Source: Sphingomonas qomolangmaensis (GTDB taxonomy: Bacteria; Pseudomonadota; Alphaproteobacteria; Sphingomonadales; Sphingomonadaceae). Taken from it: 64,000 nt of DNA. A program made the position numbers and the translations under genes. Of the stretch, positions 7,154-15,285 are shown piece after piece. Under the pieces are notes generated by a model. The model was not told the origin of the DNA and did no database searches. It saw only the letters and a list, made by a program, of their open reading frames with translations. Each line of letters begins with the position of its first letter. The stretch's first letter is position 1. The stretch is taken from NCBI RefSeq assembly GCF_024496245.1, contig NZ_CP101740.1, positions 2,913,501 through 2,977,500 of the forward strand, read 5' to 3'.

Positions 7154-7906
7154 ATGGACCGTCTGGTCTACACCGCGATGTCGGGGCTCAAGAGCCAGAT
7201 GGCGGCGCAAGCCTCGATCGCGAACAACATCGCGAACGCATCGACCATCGGCTATCGCCAGGACCGCGTCACCTTCGAGCGGCTGATGCTCAAGGGCGAT
7301 GGCGCGTTCGACTCGCGCCAGCCATCGGCCAAGGAAGTCACCGACGCCGATCGCCGCGCGGGAACGATCATGTCGACCGGGCGACCGCTCGACGTCGCGG
7401 TCACCACCGATGCGTGGATCGGCGTCCAGGCGACCGACGGCAGCGAGGCCTATACAAGGCGCGGCGACCTCAACGTCGCGCTGTCGGGACTGCTCGAGAC
7501 GGGGGACGGCTTTCCGGTGCTGGGCGCCACCGGCACCCCGATCACCGTCCCGCCGCACGATCGCATCATGATCGCCGACGACGGCACGGTATCGATCACC
7601 CCGCGCGGCGCCGAACCCGGCAGCGCGCCGCAGGTGATCGACCGGCTGAAGCTGGTGAGCACCCAGGGGACGCAGACGCTCAAGGGGCTCGACAACCTGC
7701 TCCATGTCGAAGGCGGCGGGGTGCTGCCGCAGGACCTGGAAGCCAAGGTGGCGAGCGGGTCGCTCGAACAGTCGAACGTCAATCTTACCGAAGCGCTGGT
7801 CGACATGATCGAGAACCAGCGATCGTATGAAGTGCAGGCCAACTTGTTGAAGGAGGCCAAGAAAATGGACGAATCGAGCGCATCGCTGATGCGGATTCAG
7901 GGCTAA
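7154..7906 (+). CDS. flgF: FlgF, proximal rod protein
   Basis: This rod protein of 250 residues begins MDRLVYTAMSGLKSQMAAQA, followed by IANNIANASTIGYRQDRV. It ends with QSNVNLTEALVDMIENQRSYEVQANLL. Both ends are characteristic of FlgF/FlgG. The shorter length and MDRLVYTAMSG start distinguish it from the adjacent FlgG. A ribosome-binding site GGGGACGAT lies before the ATG. Confidence 0.95.
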   Translation: MDRLVYTAMSGLKSQMAAQASIANNIANASTIGYRQDRVTFERLMLKGDGAFDSRQPSAKEVTDADRRAGTIMSTGRPLDVAVTTDAWIGVQATDGSEAYTRRGDLNVALSGLLETGDGFPVLGATGTPITVPPHDRIMIADDGTVSITPRGAEPGSAPQVIDRLKLVSTQGTQTLKGLDNLLHVEGGGVLPQDLEAKVASGSLEQSNVNLTEALVDMIENQRSYEVQANLLKEAKKMDESSASLMRIQG

Positions 7907-7918
7907 GGGAGCGATTTC

Positions 7919-8707
7919 ATGGGCAGTGCGGCAATGCATATCGCGCGGACCGGGCTCGACGCCCAGGATACGCGCATGCGGGTCATTTCGAACAACCTTG
8001 CCAACGTCAACACGACGGGGTTCAAGCGCGATCGTGCGGCGTTCGAAACGCTCGCTTATCAGGTGGTGACCGCACCTGGATCGGCGAGCACCTCGGAGAC
8101 CAACTACGCCACCGGCTTGACGCTGGGCACCGGCGTTCGCGTCCAGGGCACCGCGCGGATCAACACCCAAGGGTCGCTGCAGACGACGGGCAATTCGCTC
8201 GACGTCGCGCTCGACGGCGACGGATTCTTTCAGGTGACATTGCCCGGCGGCCAGCTCGGCTACACCCGCGCGGGCAATTTCGCGCGTTCGCCCGAGGGAC
8301 TGATGGTCACCAGCGAAGGCTATCAGGTGATGCCCGGTATCACGATCCCAGAGGGTGCGACGACGATCACGATCGGCGCCGACGGCACCGTCAGCGCGAC
8401 GATCCAGGGCCAGACCGAGGCGAGCCAGATCGGCCAGCTCCAGGTCGCAGGCTTTCCCAACGCCGCCGGGCTGCAGGCGACCGGCGACAATTACCTGATC
8501 GAAACCGCCGCCAGCGGCGCCGCCAATCTGGGGGTCGCCGGGCTCGATGGCCGCGGCCAGATCCGCCAGGGGATGCTCGAGGGATCGAACGTCAACGTGG
8601 TCGAGGAGCTGGTCGACATGATCGAGACCCAGCGTGCCTATGAGGTCAATTCGAAGATGATCACCGCGACCGACGAGATGCTGCAATATGTCAACCAGAA
8701 CCTCTGA
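7919..8707 (+). CDS. flgG: FlgG, distal rod protein
   Basis: The distal rod is built of FlgG. This 262-residue protein matches the standard length of about 260. It has MHIARTGLDAQDTRMRVISN, then NLANVNTTGFKRDRAAFETL, a DVALDGDGFFQVTLPGG motif in the middle and EGSNVNVVEELVDMIETQRA at the C-terminus. This is one of the most conserved axial proteins, and the identification is secure. GGGAG precedes the start, and flgH follows after one nucleotide. Confidence 0.97.
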   Translation: MGSAAMHIARTGLDAQDTRMRVISNNLANVNTTGFKRDRAAFETLAYQVVTAPGSASTSETNYATGLTLGTGVRVQGTARINTQGSLQTTGNSLDVALDGDGFFQVTLPGGQLGYTRAGNFARSPEGLMVTSEGYQVMPGITIPEGATTITIGADGTVSATIQGQTEASQIGQLQVAGFPNAAGLQATGDNYLIETAASGAANLGVAGLDGRGQIRQGMLEGSNVNVVEELVDMIETQRAYEVNSKMITATDEMLQYVNQNL

Positions 8708-8708
8708 G

Positions 8709-9392
8709 ATGCCGGCGAATTGGCTTCGCTTCGCCTGCGGCCTTGCGCTCGCCGGCGTCGGTGCATTGCCTGCCAACGCGCAGATCTTCGGCAAGAAGGC
8801 AGCGCCCGAAGATTTCGCCGCAACCTTGCCCACGCCCGTCGCGGTCGCGGCGCCCGCCAACGGCTCGATCTTCCAGCCCGCCGACGGCTATGCCGCGCTC
8901 TACGAAGGCCAGCGCGCGCGCCGTCGCGGCGATCCGCTGACGATCGTGCTGGTCGAGCGTACCGCCGCGTCCAAATCGGCGGCGTCGAACCTCGACAGCA
9001 AGGGTAGTTTCGGGCTCACCGGTCCCTCGACCGGTCCGCTGTCGCTGTTCCGCCCCACCGACGCGCAGGCCGGCGGCAATCGCGGCTTTCAGGGGGTCGG
9101 TGCCGCCGACCAGGCCAATGCGCTGACGGGTGAGGTCAGCGTGACCGTCGCCGAAGTCTATCCCAACGGGACGATGCTGGTGCAGGGGCAAAAGCGGCTG
9201 ACGCTCAATCGCGGCGACGAATTCGTCCAGATCAAGGGCATCGTCCGCACGATCGACGTCGACGCCAACAACCGCGTCGCCTCGACCCGCGTCGCCGATG
9301 CCAGGATCAGCTATACCGGCAAGGGCGACGTCGCCCGCGCCAGCCGCCAGGGGTGGCTCAGCCGCTTCTTCCAGACGATCAGCCCGTTCTGA
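8709..9392 (+). CDS. flgH: FlgH, L-ring protein
   Basis: FlgH forms the outer-membrane L ring. The protein has 227 residues from ATG at 8709, two bases after the flgG stop codon begins to close. The body has the family features LYEGQRARRRGDPLTIVLVE, the SFGLTGP stretch, LTGEVSVTVAEVYPNGTMLV and VRTIDVDANNRV. FlgH is normally a lipoprotein. Here the N-terminus (FACGLALAGVGALPANAQ) reads as an ordinary signal peptide ending ANA, and its only Cys has no lipobox in front. The next 160 nt hold an inverted repeat before flgI. Confidence 0.93.
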   Translation: MPANWLRFACGLALAGVGALPANAQIFGKKAAPEDFAATLPTPVAVAAPANGSIFQPADGYAALYEGQRARRRGDPLTIVLVERTAASKSAASNLDSKGSFGLTGPSTGPLSLFRPTDAQAGGNRGFQGVGAADQANALTGEVSVTVAEVYPNGTMLVQGQKRLTLNRGDEFVQIKGIVRTIDVDANNRVASTRVADARISYTGKGDVARASRQGWLSRFFQTISPF

Positions 9393-9409
9393 TGCGCACT
9401 ACCTCCAAT

Positions 9410-9509
9410 CCCGTTCGCCCTGAGCTTGTCGAAGGGCCGGCCCGCATAATCCGCGCGCGCGCCAGTGGATGGTTCGGGCCGACCCTTCGACAGGCTCAGG
9501 GCGAACGGG
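9410..9509. repeat. Inverted repeat (CGTTCGCCCTGAGCTTGTCGAAGGG family)
   Basis: The left arm 9410-9444 and right arm 9474-9509 are near-complements (CCGTTCGCCCTGAGCTTGTC versus CCTTCGACAGGCTCAGGGCG). They can form a long hairpin in the flgH-flgI gap. A more decayed member of the same family lies at 23589-23756. I recall this CTGAGC-TTGTCGAAG palindrome as widespread in sphingomonads. Confidence 0.75.
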
Positions 9510-9553
9510 AGCTTGGTCGGCGGCATCCGCCATTCTTCGCTTGGAGCCAGCAC

Positions 9554-10654
9554 ATGCTTCGCGCCTTCGTCACTGCCCTGCTTCTCACCCTCTTCGCCGC
9601 CCAACCCGCGCTCGCCGCCGAGCGAGTCAAGGATATCGGTCGCTTCCAGGGAATCCGATCGAACCAGCTGACCGGCTATGGCATCGTCGTAGGGCTGCCC
9701 GGCAGCGGTGACGACAATCTCGAATATACCGTCCAGTCGATGAAGGGCGTCACCGCGCGCTTCGGCTTTCAGCTGCCACCGGGGATCAACCCCAGCCTCA
9801 AGAACAGCGCGGTCGTCATGATCACCGCCGAGCTGCCCGCCTTTGCCAAGCCCGGCCAGCGGATCGACATCACCGTGTCGTCGATGGGGCGCGCCAAGAG
9901 CCTGCGCGGCGGATCGCTGATCCTGACGCCCTTGCTCGGTGCCGATGGCCAGATCTATGCGATGGCGCAGGGTAATCTCGCGGTCGGCGGATTGGGCGCC
10001 GAGGGTGCCGACGGATCGAAGATCGTCGTCAATGTTCCCTCGACCGGCCGGATCCCCGATGGGGCGACGGTCGAGCGCGCGGTCGAAACCGGGTTCGCGA
10101 CCGCACCTACGCTCACCTTCAACCTGGCGCGCGCCGATTTCACCACCGCGCAGCGCGTGGCGGCGGTGATCAACGGCCGCTTCGGGACCATGCGCGCACG
10201 CGCGATCGATGCGGTGTCGGTGTCGGTGTCGGCACCGCCGGGCGCCGACGTCCGCACGATGCTGATGAGCGACATCGAGAACCTCACCGTCGATTCGGCC
10301 GAGGCGGCGGCGCGGGTGATCGTCAACGCGCGCACCGGCACCGTCGTGATCAACTCGGCGGTGCGCGTGAGCCCGGCGGCGGTAACACACGGTAAACTAA
10401 CGGTACGTATAGACGAGGCCCAGCGGGTGATTCAGCCCGCGCCGTTCAGCCAAGGCGAGACCGCGGTCGAACAGCAAAGCGCGATCGGGGTCGAAGAAGA
10501 AGTGAAGCCGATGTTCCTGCTCGATCCCGGACCCAAGCTCGCCGACGTCGTCAAGGCGGTGAACGCGATCGGCGCGTCGCCCGCCGATCTGGTCGCGATC
10601 CTCGAAGCCTTGAAGGAAGCCGGCGCGCTGAAGGCCGAGCTCGTCATCCTGTGA
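9554..10654 (+). CDS. flgI: FlgI, P-ring protein
   Basis: FlgI builds the periplasmic P ring. From ATG at 9554 the protein has 366 residues and a Sec signal peptide (LRAFVTALLLTLFAAQPALA, then AERVKDIGRF). Conserved stretches are FQGIRSNQLTGYGIVVGLPG, GDDNLEYTVQSMKGV and DITVSSMGRAKSLRGGSLIL. The C-terminus has LADVVKAVNAIGASPADLVA. In-frame codons upstream of 9554 lie inside flgH and the inverted repeat and are not part of it. Its stop overlaps the GTG start of flgJ. Confidence 0.96.
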   Translation: MLRAFVTALLLTLFAAQPALAAERVKDIGRFQGIRSNQLTGYGIVVGLPGSGDDNLEYTVQSMKGVTARFGFQLPPGINPSLKNSAVVMITAELPAFAKPGQRIDITVSSMGRAKSLRGGSLILTPLLGADGQIYAMAQGNLAVGGLGAEGADGSKIVVNVPSTGRIPDGATVERAVETGFATAPTLTFNLARADFTTAQRVAAVINGRFGTMRARAIDAVSVSVSAPPGADVRTMLMSDIENLTVDSAEAAARVIVNARTGTVVINSAVRVSPAAVTHGKLTVRIDEAQRVIQPAPFSQGETAVEQQSAIGVEEEVKPMFLLDPGPKLADVVKAVNAIGASPADLVAILEALKEAGALKAELVIL

Positions 10655-11007
10655 CGATCCCCGCCGTCCAGCTTCCGGGCGTCAACCAGCCGACGGTGTC
10701 GACCGACACCGGCCGGCTGGCGACGCGCGACAATCTGGACAAGGCGGGGCAGCAGTTCGAGAGCCTGTTCGTCGGCATGATGCTCAAATCGATGCGCTCG
10801 GCCAATCTGGGCGAATCGCTGTTCGAATCGAACGCGCTCGATCAGTTTCGCGACATGCAGGATCAGCAGACCGCCAAGGCGATGGCAGCGCACGCGCCGC
10901 TGGGAATCGGCAAGGCGATGACCGATTTCCTCGCGAAGTCGGTGCCCGCGGAGGCAGGGGCATCGCCCACGCCGCCGAGCGCTGCTAGCGGCGGGCCGTC
11001 GACATGA
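10651..11007 (+). CDS. flgJ: FlgJ, rod-capping protein without muramidase domain
   Basis: This 118-residue protein corresponds to the N-terminal rod-scaffold domain of FlgJ. LDKAGQQFESLFVGMMLKSM and FRDMQDQQTAKAMA are typical. The C-terminal peptidoglycan hydrolase domain of enteric FlgJ is absent, as in most alphaproteobacteria. The transglycosylase at 600-1493 could supply that activity. The start is GTG, overlapping the flgI stop (GTGA), and the end overlaps flgK (ATGA). Confidence 0.92.
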   Translation: MTIPAVQLPGVNQPTVSTDTGRLATRDNLDKAGQQFESLFVGMMLKSMRSANLGESLFESNALDQFRDMQDQQTAKAMAAHAPLGIGKAMTDFLAKSVPAEAGASPTPPSAASGGPST

Positions 11008-12347
11008 GCGACATGCTCTCGATCGCCGCCAGCGGCGTGCGTGCCTACCAAAGCGCGCTGACCACCACGTCTGAGAACATCGCCAACGCCGGCACCCTCG
11101 GCTACGCGCGCCGTGCGGCGGCGTTGGGCGAAGTCAACGCCTCGGACAGCAGCCTGTTGAACGGTGGCGCACAGGCGGGGCAGGGGGTGCTGGTCACCGG
11201 CATCGACCGCGCCGCCGACGCCTTTCGCAACGCCGAAGTGCGCACCGCGGGCAGCGACCTGGCGCGCACCGAAGCCGGATTGGTCTGGCTCGAACGGATC
11301 GAGGGCGCGCTGACCGCCTCGAAGCTCGACGAACGCCTCGCCGCCTTCTTCAACGCCGGCCAGAATCTCGCCGCCGATCCCGCCGCCAGCGGGCTGCGCG
11401 CGGTGATGCTCGAACAGGCTGCCGGGCTCGCCTCGGCATTCCGCAGCACCGGCGCTGCGCTCGAGGCCGCTGGCGCCGATCTGACTGGTCAGGCCGACGC
11501 GACAGTGGGCGAAATCAATTCGCTGGCAAAGGCGCTGGGAACGGTCAATTCGGGGCTCGGCCGCACCGGTGCGGGCAGCGCCGGCCATGCCGGTTTGCTC
11601 GACGAACGCGATCGGCTGCTCGAACAGATGAGCGTTTTGGTCGATGTCGGTGCCGAATTCGACGCCGCTGGGCGCGCGACGCTCCGCATCGGTGGGCCTT
11701 CGGGACCGGTGCTGGTCGCCGGCGACGAAGCGGGCAGCGTCACCTTCGCCACCAACAGCGAAGGCGCCGCCTCGATCGCGGTGCACCGCGCGGGCGAACG
11801 CGCCAACGCCCCGGTCAATGGCGGCGAGCTCGCCGGGATCATCGACGGCGCGCAGCGGATCGCCGCGGCGCGCAGCGCGACCGACACGATCGCGGCGCAG
11901 TTCGTCGCCGGCGTCAACGCTGTCCAGGCGGGCGGGCGCGATCCCGCGGGCAACCCGGGCGCGGCGATGTTCGCCGGCGAAACCGCGGCATCGGTGACGA
12001 TGGTGCTGGCCGACCCCAAGGGCATCGCCGCCGCGGGCGTCGGCGCCGGCCCGCGCGACAATGGCAACCTCAAGGCATTGGCCGATCTGCGCACCAGCGG
12101 CGGCTTTGAAACCACGCTCACCGACATGGTCGTTGGCAACGGCGCGGCGATCAGCGGGCGGCGATCGGTGGCGCAGGCGCAGAGCGCGATCCAATCGTCG
12201 GCGGTTGCATCGCGCGATTCGATCTCGGGGGTCAATCTCGACGAGGAAGCCGTAAACCTGATGCGCTTCCAGCAGGCCTATCAGGCGTCGAGCCGGGTGA
12301 TCCAGGTCGCGCGCGAAACGATCCAGTCGATCCTCGATATCAGGTGA
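11004..12347 (+). CDS. flgK: FlgK, hook-filament junction protein 1
   Basis: FlgK links hook to filament. The protein has 447 residues. It begins MSDMLSIAASGVRAYQSALT and TTSENIANAGTLGYARRAA, and ends with DEEAVNLMRFQQAYQASSRV then IQVARETIQSILDIR, both classical for FlgK. The middle carries FFNAGQNLAADPAASGLRAV. It is shorter than enteric FlgK (547) through a smaller exposed domain. It overlaps flgJ upstream and sits directly before flgL. Confidence 0.95.
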   Translation: MSDMLSIAASGVRAYQSALTTTSENIANAGTLGYARRAAALGEVNASDSSLLNGGAQAGQGVLVTGIDRAADAFRNAEVRTAGSDLARTEAGLVWLERIEGALTASKLDERLAAFFNAGQNLAADPAASGLRAVMLEQAAGLASAFRSTGAALEAAGADLTGQADATVGEINSLAKALGTVNSGLGRTGAGSAGHAGLLDERDRLLEQMSVLVDVGAEFDAAGRATLRIGGPSGPVLVAGDEAGSVTFATNSEGAASIAVHRAGERANAPVNGGELAGIIDGAQRIAAARSATDTIAAQFVAGVNAVQAGGRDPAGNPGAAMFAGETAASVTMVLADPKGIAAAGVGAGPRDNGNLKALADLRTSGGFETTLTDMVVGNGAAISGRRSVAQAQSAIQSSAVASRDSISGVNLDEEAVNLMRFQQAYQASSRVIQVARETIQSILDIR

Positions 12348-12352
12348 ATACG

Positions 12353-13225
12353 ATGATTCGAGTTTCCACCAGCCAATTCTACGCGCGCTCGACCAGCCAG
12401 ATGGGCGCGCTCAGCGTTACCGCCGACCAGTTGCAGACGCAGATCGCCACCGGCAAGCGGATCGCCGCGCCGTCGGACGACGCCGCGGGCTATCAGCAAT
12501 TGTCGACGCTCAAGCAAGCCACCGCCGACGATGTCGGCGCGAAGGCCAATATCGTGTTGGCGCAGGGTGTGCTCGATCAGTCGGACACCGCGCTCGCGGC
12601 GATCGAGGAACAGCTCCAGCGCGCCAAGGAACTTGCGCTGCAGGCGAGCAGCGGCACGCTGTCGGCCGAGGATCGCAAGGCGATCGCGACGTCGGTCGAC
12701 GACATCATCGATGATGTCTTCACGCTGGCCAATACGCGCGACGTGCGCGGCCAGGCGATCTTCGGCGGCGGCGGTGCCGAGGCATTTGCGCGCGCTGCCG
12801 ACGGCACGATCTCCTATGTCGGCGGCGCCGGCGCCGGCGCGATCCCGATCGGCAGCGGCGGCGACATCCAGGTGACCGAAGCGGGCGACCGCGCGCTCGG
12901 CGACCTGTTCGCCTCGCTCGGCGCGATGGCGGCGGCGCTGCGCGAGGGCGAATCTCCCGAGGGCGCGATCGACGCGCTCGGCGGCGCGCTCGACACGGTC
13001 ATCGCCAGCCGCGCGAGCGTCGGCGCGCGCGGCTTCCGGCTCGATATCGAAATGGGCCGGCTCGCCGATGTCGCGGTCGATCGCGAGGCGGCGCGGGGCG
13101 GGATCGAGGATCTCGACATGAGCGCCGCGATCACCGAGCTGCAAAAGACGCTGACGATCCTGCAGGCGACGCAGGGCAGCTTCACCAAGCTGTCGAGCCT
13201 CAGCCTGTTCGACTATCTACGCTGA
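12353..13225 (+). CDS. flgL: FlgL, hook-filament junction protein 3
   Basis: FlgL is a flagellin-like junction protein. The 290 residues start MIRVSTSQFYARSTSQMGAL and continue LQTQIATGKRIAAPSDDAAG, the N-terminal flagellin signature. The C-terminal half has LDIEMGRLADVAVDREAARG and EDLDMSAAITELQKTLTILQ. I chose ATG 12353 because AGGTGA lies 5 nt upstream of it. A GTG at 12344 overlapping the flgK stop is the alternative and would add three residues. Confidence 0.93.
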   Translation: MIRVSTSQFYARSTSQMGALSVTADQLQTQIATGKRIAAPSDDAAGYQQLSTLKQATADDVGAKANIVLAQGVLDQSDTALAAIEEQLQRAKELALQASSGTLSAEDRKAIATSVDDIIDDVFTLANTRDVRGQAIFGGGGAEAFARAADGTISYVGGAGAGAIPIGSGGDIQVTEAGDRALGDLFASLGAMAAALREGESPEGAIDALGGALDTVIASRASVGARGFRLDIEMGRLADVAVDREAARGGIEDLDMSAAITELQKTLTILQATQGSFTKLSSLSLFDYLR

Positions 13226-13233
13226 ACCGCACC

Positions 13234-13256
13234 CCGGCACCGCGCCGCCGGTTTCT
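13234..13256 (+). terminator. Weak hairpin after flgL
   Basis: A CCGGC...GCCGG stem of 5 bp with an 8-nt loop is followed by TTTCTT directly after flgL. This is at best a weak intrinsic terminator. Confidence 0.3.
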
Positions 13257-13291
13257 TCGCCGCATTGGCCATTTTTCCACCCCGCACCGCG

Positions 13292-13317
13292 CAAGTTTCG
13301 GCGCGGCCGGTCGTTCC
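13292..13317 (+). promoter_or_regulatory. Candidate sigma-28-type promoter upstream of motA
   Basis: CAAG, 14 nt, GTCGTTCC. The spacing and -10-like half are identical to the site upstream of flgM at 2274-2300. motAB and flgM are typical late flagellar genes. The predicted start near 13323 gives a leader of about 35 nt to the ATG at 13359. Confidence 0.4.
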
Positions 13318-13358
13318 TCAATTGGGGTCGCGACAGCGTTTCGGGGGTAACAGCGCCA

Positions 13359-14222
13359 ATGTTCGTTTTGATTGGGTTCGTCGTGCTGATCGTGATGGTG
13401 TTCGGCGGGTTCGCACTCACCGGCGGCGCGCTCGGCCCGGTGATGCACGCGCTGCCGCACGAGATGCTGATCATCGGCGGCGCCGCGGTCGGCGCGCTGA
13501 TCATCGGCAACTCGATGCTCGAGATCAAGGCGCTGGGCAGCGGCTTCATGAAGGTGGTCAAGGGCCCCAAATACAAGAAGCAGGACTATCTCGACGCGAT
13601 CTTCCTGGTCAGCAAGCTGATGAAGATGCTGCGCGTCGAGGGGCCGATCGCGCTCGAGCCGCATGTCGAGGATCCCAAGTCATCGGCGGTGTTCGCCGAA
13701 TATCCCCGCCTCCTCGCCGACCAGACGCTCACCAACCTGATCGCCGATACGCTGCGGCTGGTGGTGGTGTCGTCGGGCACGCTCGACGTCCACGCGGTCG
13801 AGGACGTGATGGATAACTCGATCAAGACGCACCACCACGAAGTGCAGAGTCCGCAGACGACGCTGCAGGGGCTCGCCGATGCGCTGCCCGCGCTCGGCAT
13901 CGTCGCGGCGGTGCTGGGGGTGGTCAAGACGATGGGGTCGATCGACAAGCCACCCGAGATCCTGGGCGGGATGATCGGATCGGCGCTGGTGGGGACGTTC
14001 CTTGGCGTGCTGCTGGCCTATGGCATCGTCGGGCCGCTCGCGACGCGGTTGCAGCAGGTGATCGATGCCGATGCCGCGATCTATCACACGATCAAGCAGA
14101 TCATCATCGCCTCGCTCCACGGCCATCCGCAGCCGCTGGTGATCGAAGCCGCGCGCAGCGGGATCGCGCACCACAACCAGCCCGGCTTCGCCGAGGTGTT
14201 CGACGGGCTGCGGGGACGCTAA
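13359..14222 (+). CDS. motA: MotA, flagellar stator proton-channel subunit
   Basis: This full-size MotA has 287 residues. It begins MFVLIGFVVLIVMVFGGFAL and carries GGAAVGALIIGNS, FLVSKLMKMLRVEG in the cytoplasmic region, and the hallmark ADALPALGIVAAVLGVVKTM with GGMIGSALVGTFLGVLLAYG. These place it in the MotA family that drives rotation with proton flow. The conserved Pro residues of the last two membrane segments are present. It abuts motB with no gap and lies 133 nt after flgL. Confidence 0.96.
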   Translation: MFVLIGFVVLIVMVFGGFALTGGALGPVMHALPHEMLIIGGAAVGALIIGNSMLEIKALGSGFMKVVKGPKYKKQDYLDAIFLVSKLMKMLRVEGPIALEPHVEDPKSSAVFAEYPRLLADQTLTNLIADTLRLVVVSSGTLDVHAVEDVMDNSIKTHHHEVQSPQTTLQGLADALPALGIVAAVLGVVKTMGSIDKPPEILGGMIGSALVGTFLGVLLAYGIVGPLATRLQQVIDADAAIYHTIKQIIIASLHGHPQPLVIEAARSGIAHHNQPGFAEVFDGLRGR

Positions 14223-15158
14223 ATGGCCGCGCGCGCACCCCATGGCACCAACCAGCCGCCCAAGATCATCGTCAAGAAAATCTATATCGAGGGCCATGGC
14301 GGCCATCATGGCGGCGCGTGGAAGGTCGCCTATGCCGATTTCGTGACCGCGATGATGGCGTTCTTCCTGCTGATGTGGCTGCTCGGTGCGACCACCGAAG
14401 CGCAGCGCAAGGCGCTCGCCGATTATTTCGCGCCGACGCTGATCGAGCTGAAGCAGAAAAGCGCCGGGTCCTATGGCCCGTTCGGCGGCGCATCGCTCAC
14501 CGATGTCGATAATTACCCCAATCGCGCGGGCCAGACCGGCACGCGCGCGCTCACCGTGCCCGCGGGCGCCGAGGGCGGCGCGCAGGTGGGGACCGGCGAA
14601 AAGGGCACGCTCAAGGATCAGGCGGCGCTCAACGCGCAGGATCGCCGCAACTTCTCGAAGCTGCGCCAGCAGCTCGAACAGCGGATGAAGGCCAATGGCA
14701 GTATCACCAAGCTGGGCAAGCATGTCCGCTTCGTCGAGACCAGCGAAGGGCTGCGGATCGATCTGGTCGACAATGCCGATTATTCGATGTTCGACCTCGG
14801 CACGACCGCCCTGGTGGGCGAGGCCGACCAGCTGATCGGCGAGATCGCCGCGTCGATCGGTACGATGGAAAACGCGATCATGATCCGCGGCCACACCGAT
14901 TCGCTGGGCTATGGCAACCCACTCGACATGAACAACTGGATGCTCTCGAGCGGGCGCGCCGAGGCGACGCGGCGGCGGCTGGCCGCGGGCGGGCTGCCCG
15001 ATGCGCGCTTCGAACGGATCGAGGGCGTCGCCGATCGTGAACCGATGGTCGCGAAGGACCCGACCGACCCGCGCAACCGCCGGGTGGCGATCACGCTGCT
15101 CTATCGCAAGGGCGAAGCCGGCGGCCGAGGCGCGATGACAAGACTGGCGAGTCGTTGA
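14223..15158 (+). CDS. motB: MotB, flagellar stator peptidoglycan-anchored subunit
   Basis: This is a 311-residue MotB. The N-terminal KVAYADFVTAMMAFFLLMWL contains the ion-binding Asp (YAD) and the single membrane helix. A linker of about 130 residues follows, then an OmpA domain with IMIRGHTDSLGYGNPLDMNN, WMLSSGRAEATRRRLAAGG and a DPTDPRNRRVAITL end. These bind peptidoglycan and fix the stator. It follows motA directly and ends just before a pair of strong hairpins shared with the convergent receptor gene. Confidence 0.96.
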   Translation: MAARAPHGTNQPPKIIVKKIYIEGHGGHHGGAWKVAYADFVTAMMAFFLLMWLLGATTEAQRKALADYFAPTLIELKQKSAGSYGPFGGASLTDVDNYPNRAGQTGTRALTVPAGAEGGAQVGTGEKGTLKDQAALNAQDRRNFSKLRQQLEQRMKANGSITKLGKHVRFVETSEGLRIDLVDNADYSMFDLGTTALVGEADQLIGEIAASIGTMENAIMIRGHTDSLGYGNPLDMNNWMLSSGRAEATRRRLAAGGLPDARFERIEGVADREPMVAKDPTDPRNRRVAITLLYRKGEAGGRGAMTRLASR

Positions 15159-15162
15159 AAGA

Positions 15163-15280
15163 CTCCCCTCCCTGAAAGGGAGGGGCTGGGGGGGTGGGTC
15201 GATTGCTCGCGATACGGAAGGCTCGCGCAATCCGACTTACCGTAGATACCACGACCACCCCCCCCCTTTCGGGAGGGGGA
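15163..15280. terminator. Paired GC-rich hairpins between convergent motB and TonB receptor
   Basis: The first hairpin, CCCCTCCCT-GAA-AGGGAGGGG (15165-15185), is followed by a G-run. A second C-run/G-run hairpin (CCCCCTTTCGGGAGGGG) lies near 15261-15279. The outer parts are also complementary to each other. The position between two converging genes suggests a bidirectional terminator made from repeat DNA. There is no clear T-tract. Confidence 0.5.
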
Positions 15281-15285
15281 ACGCC

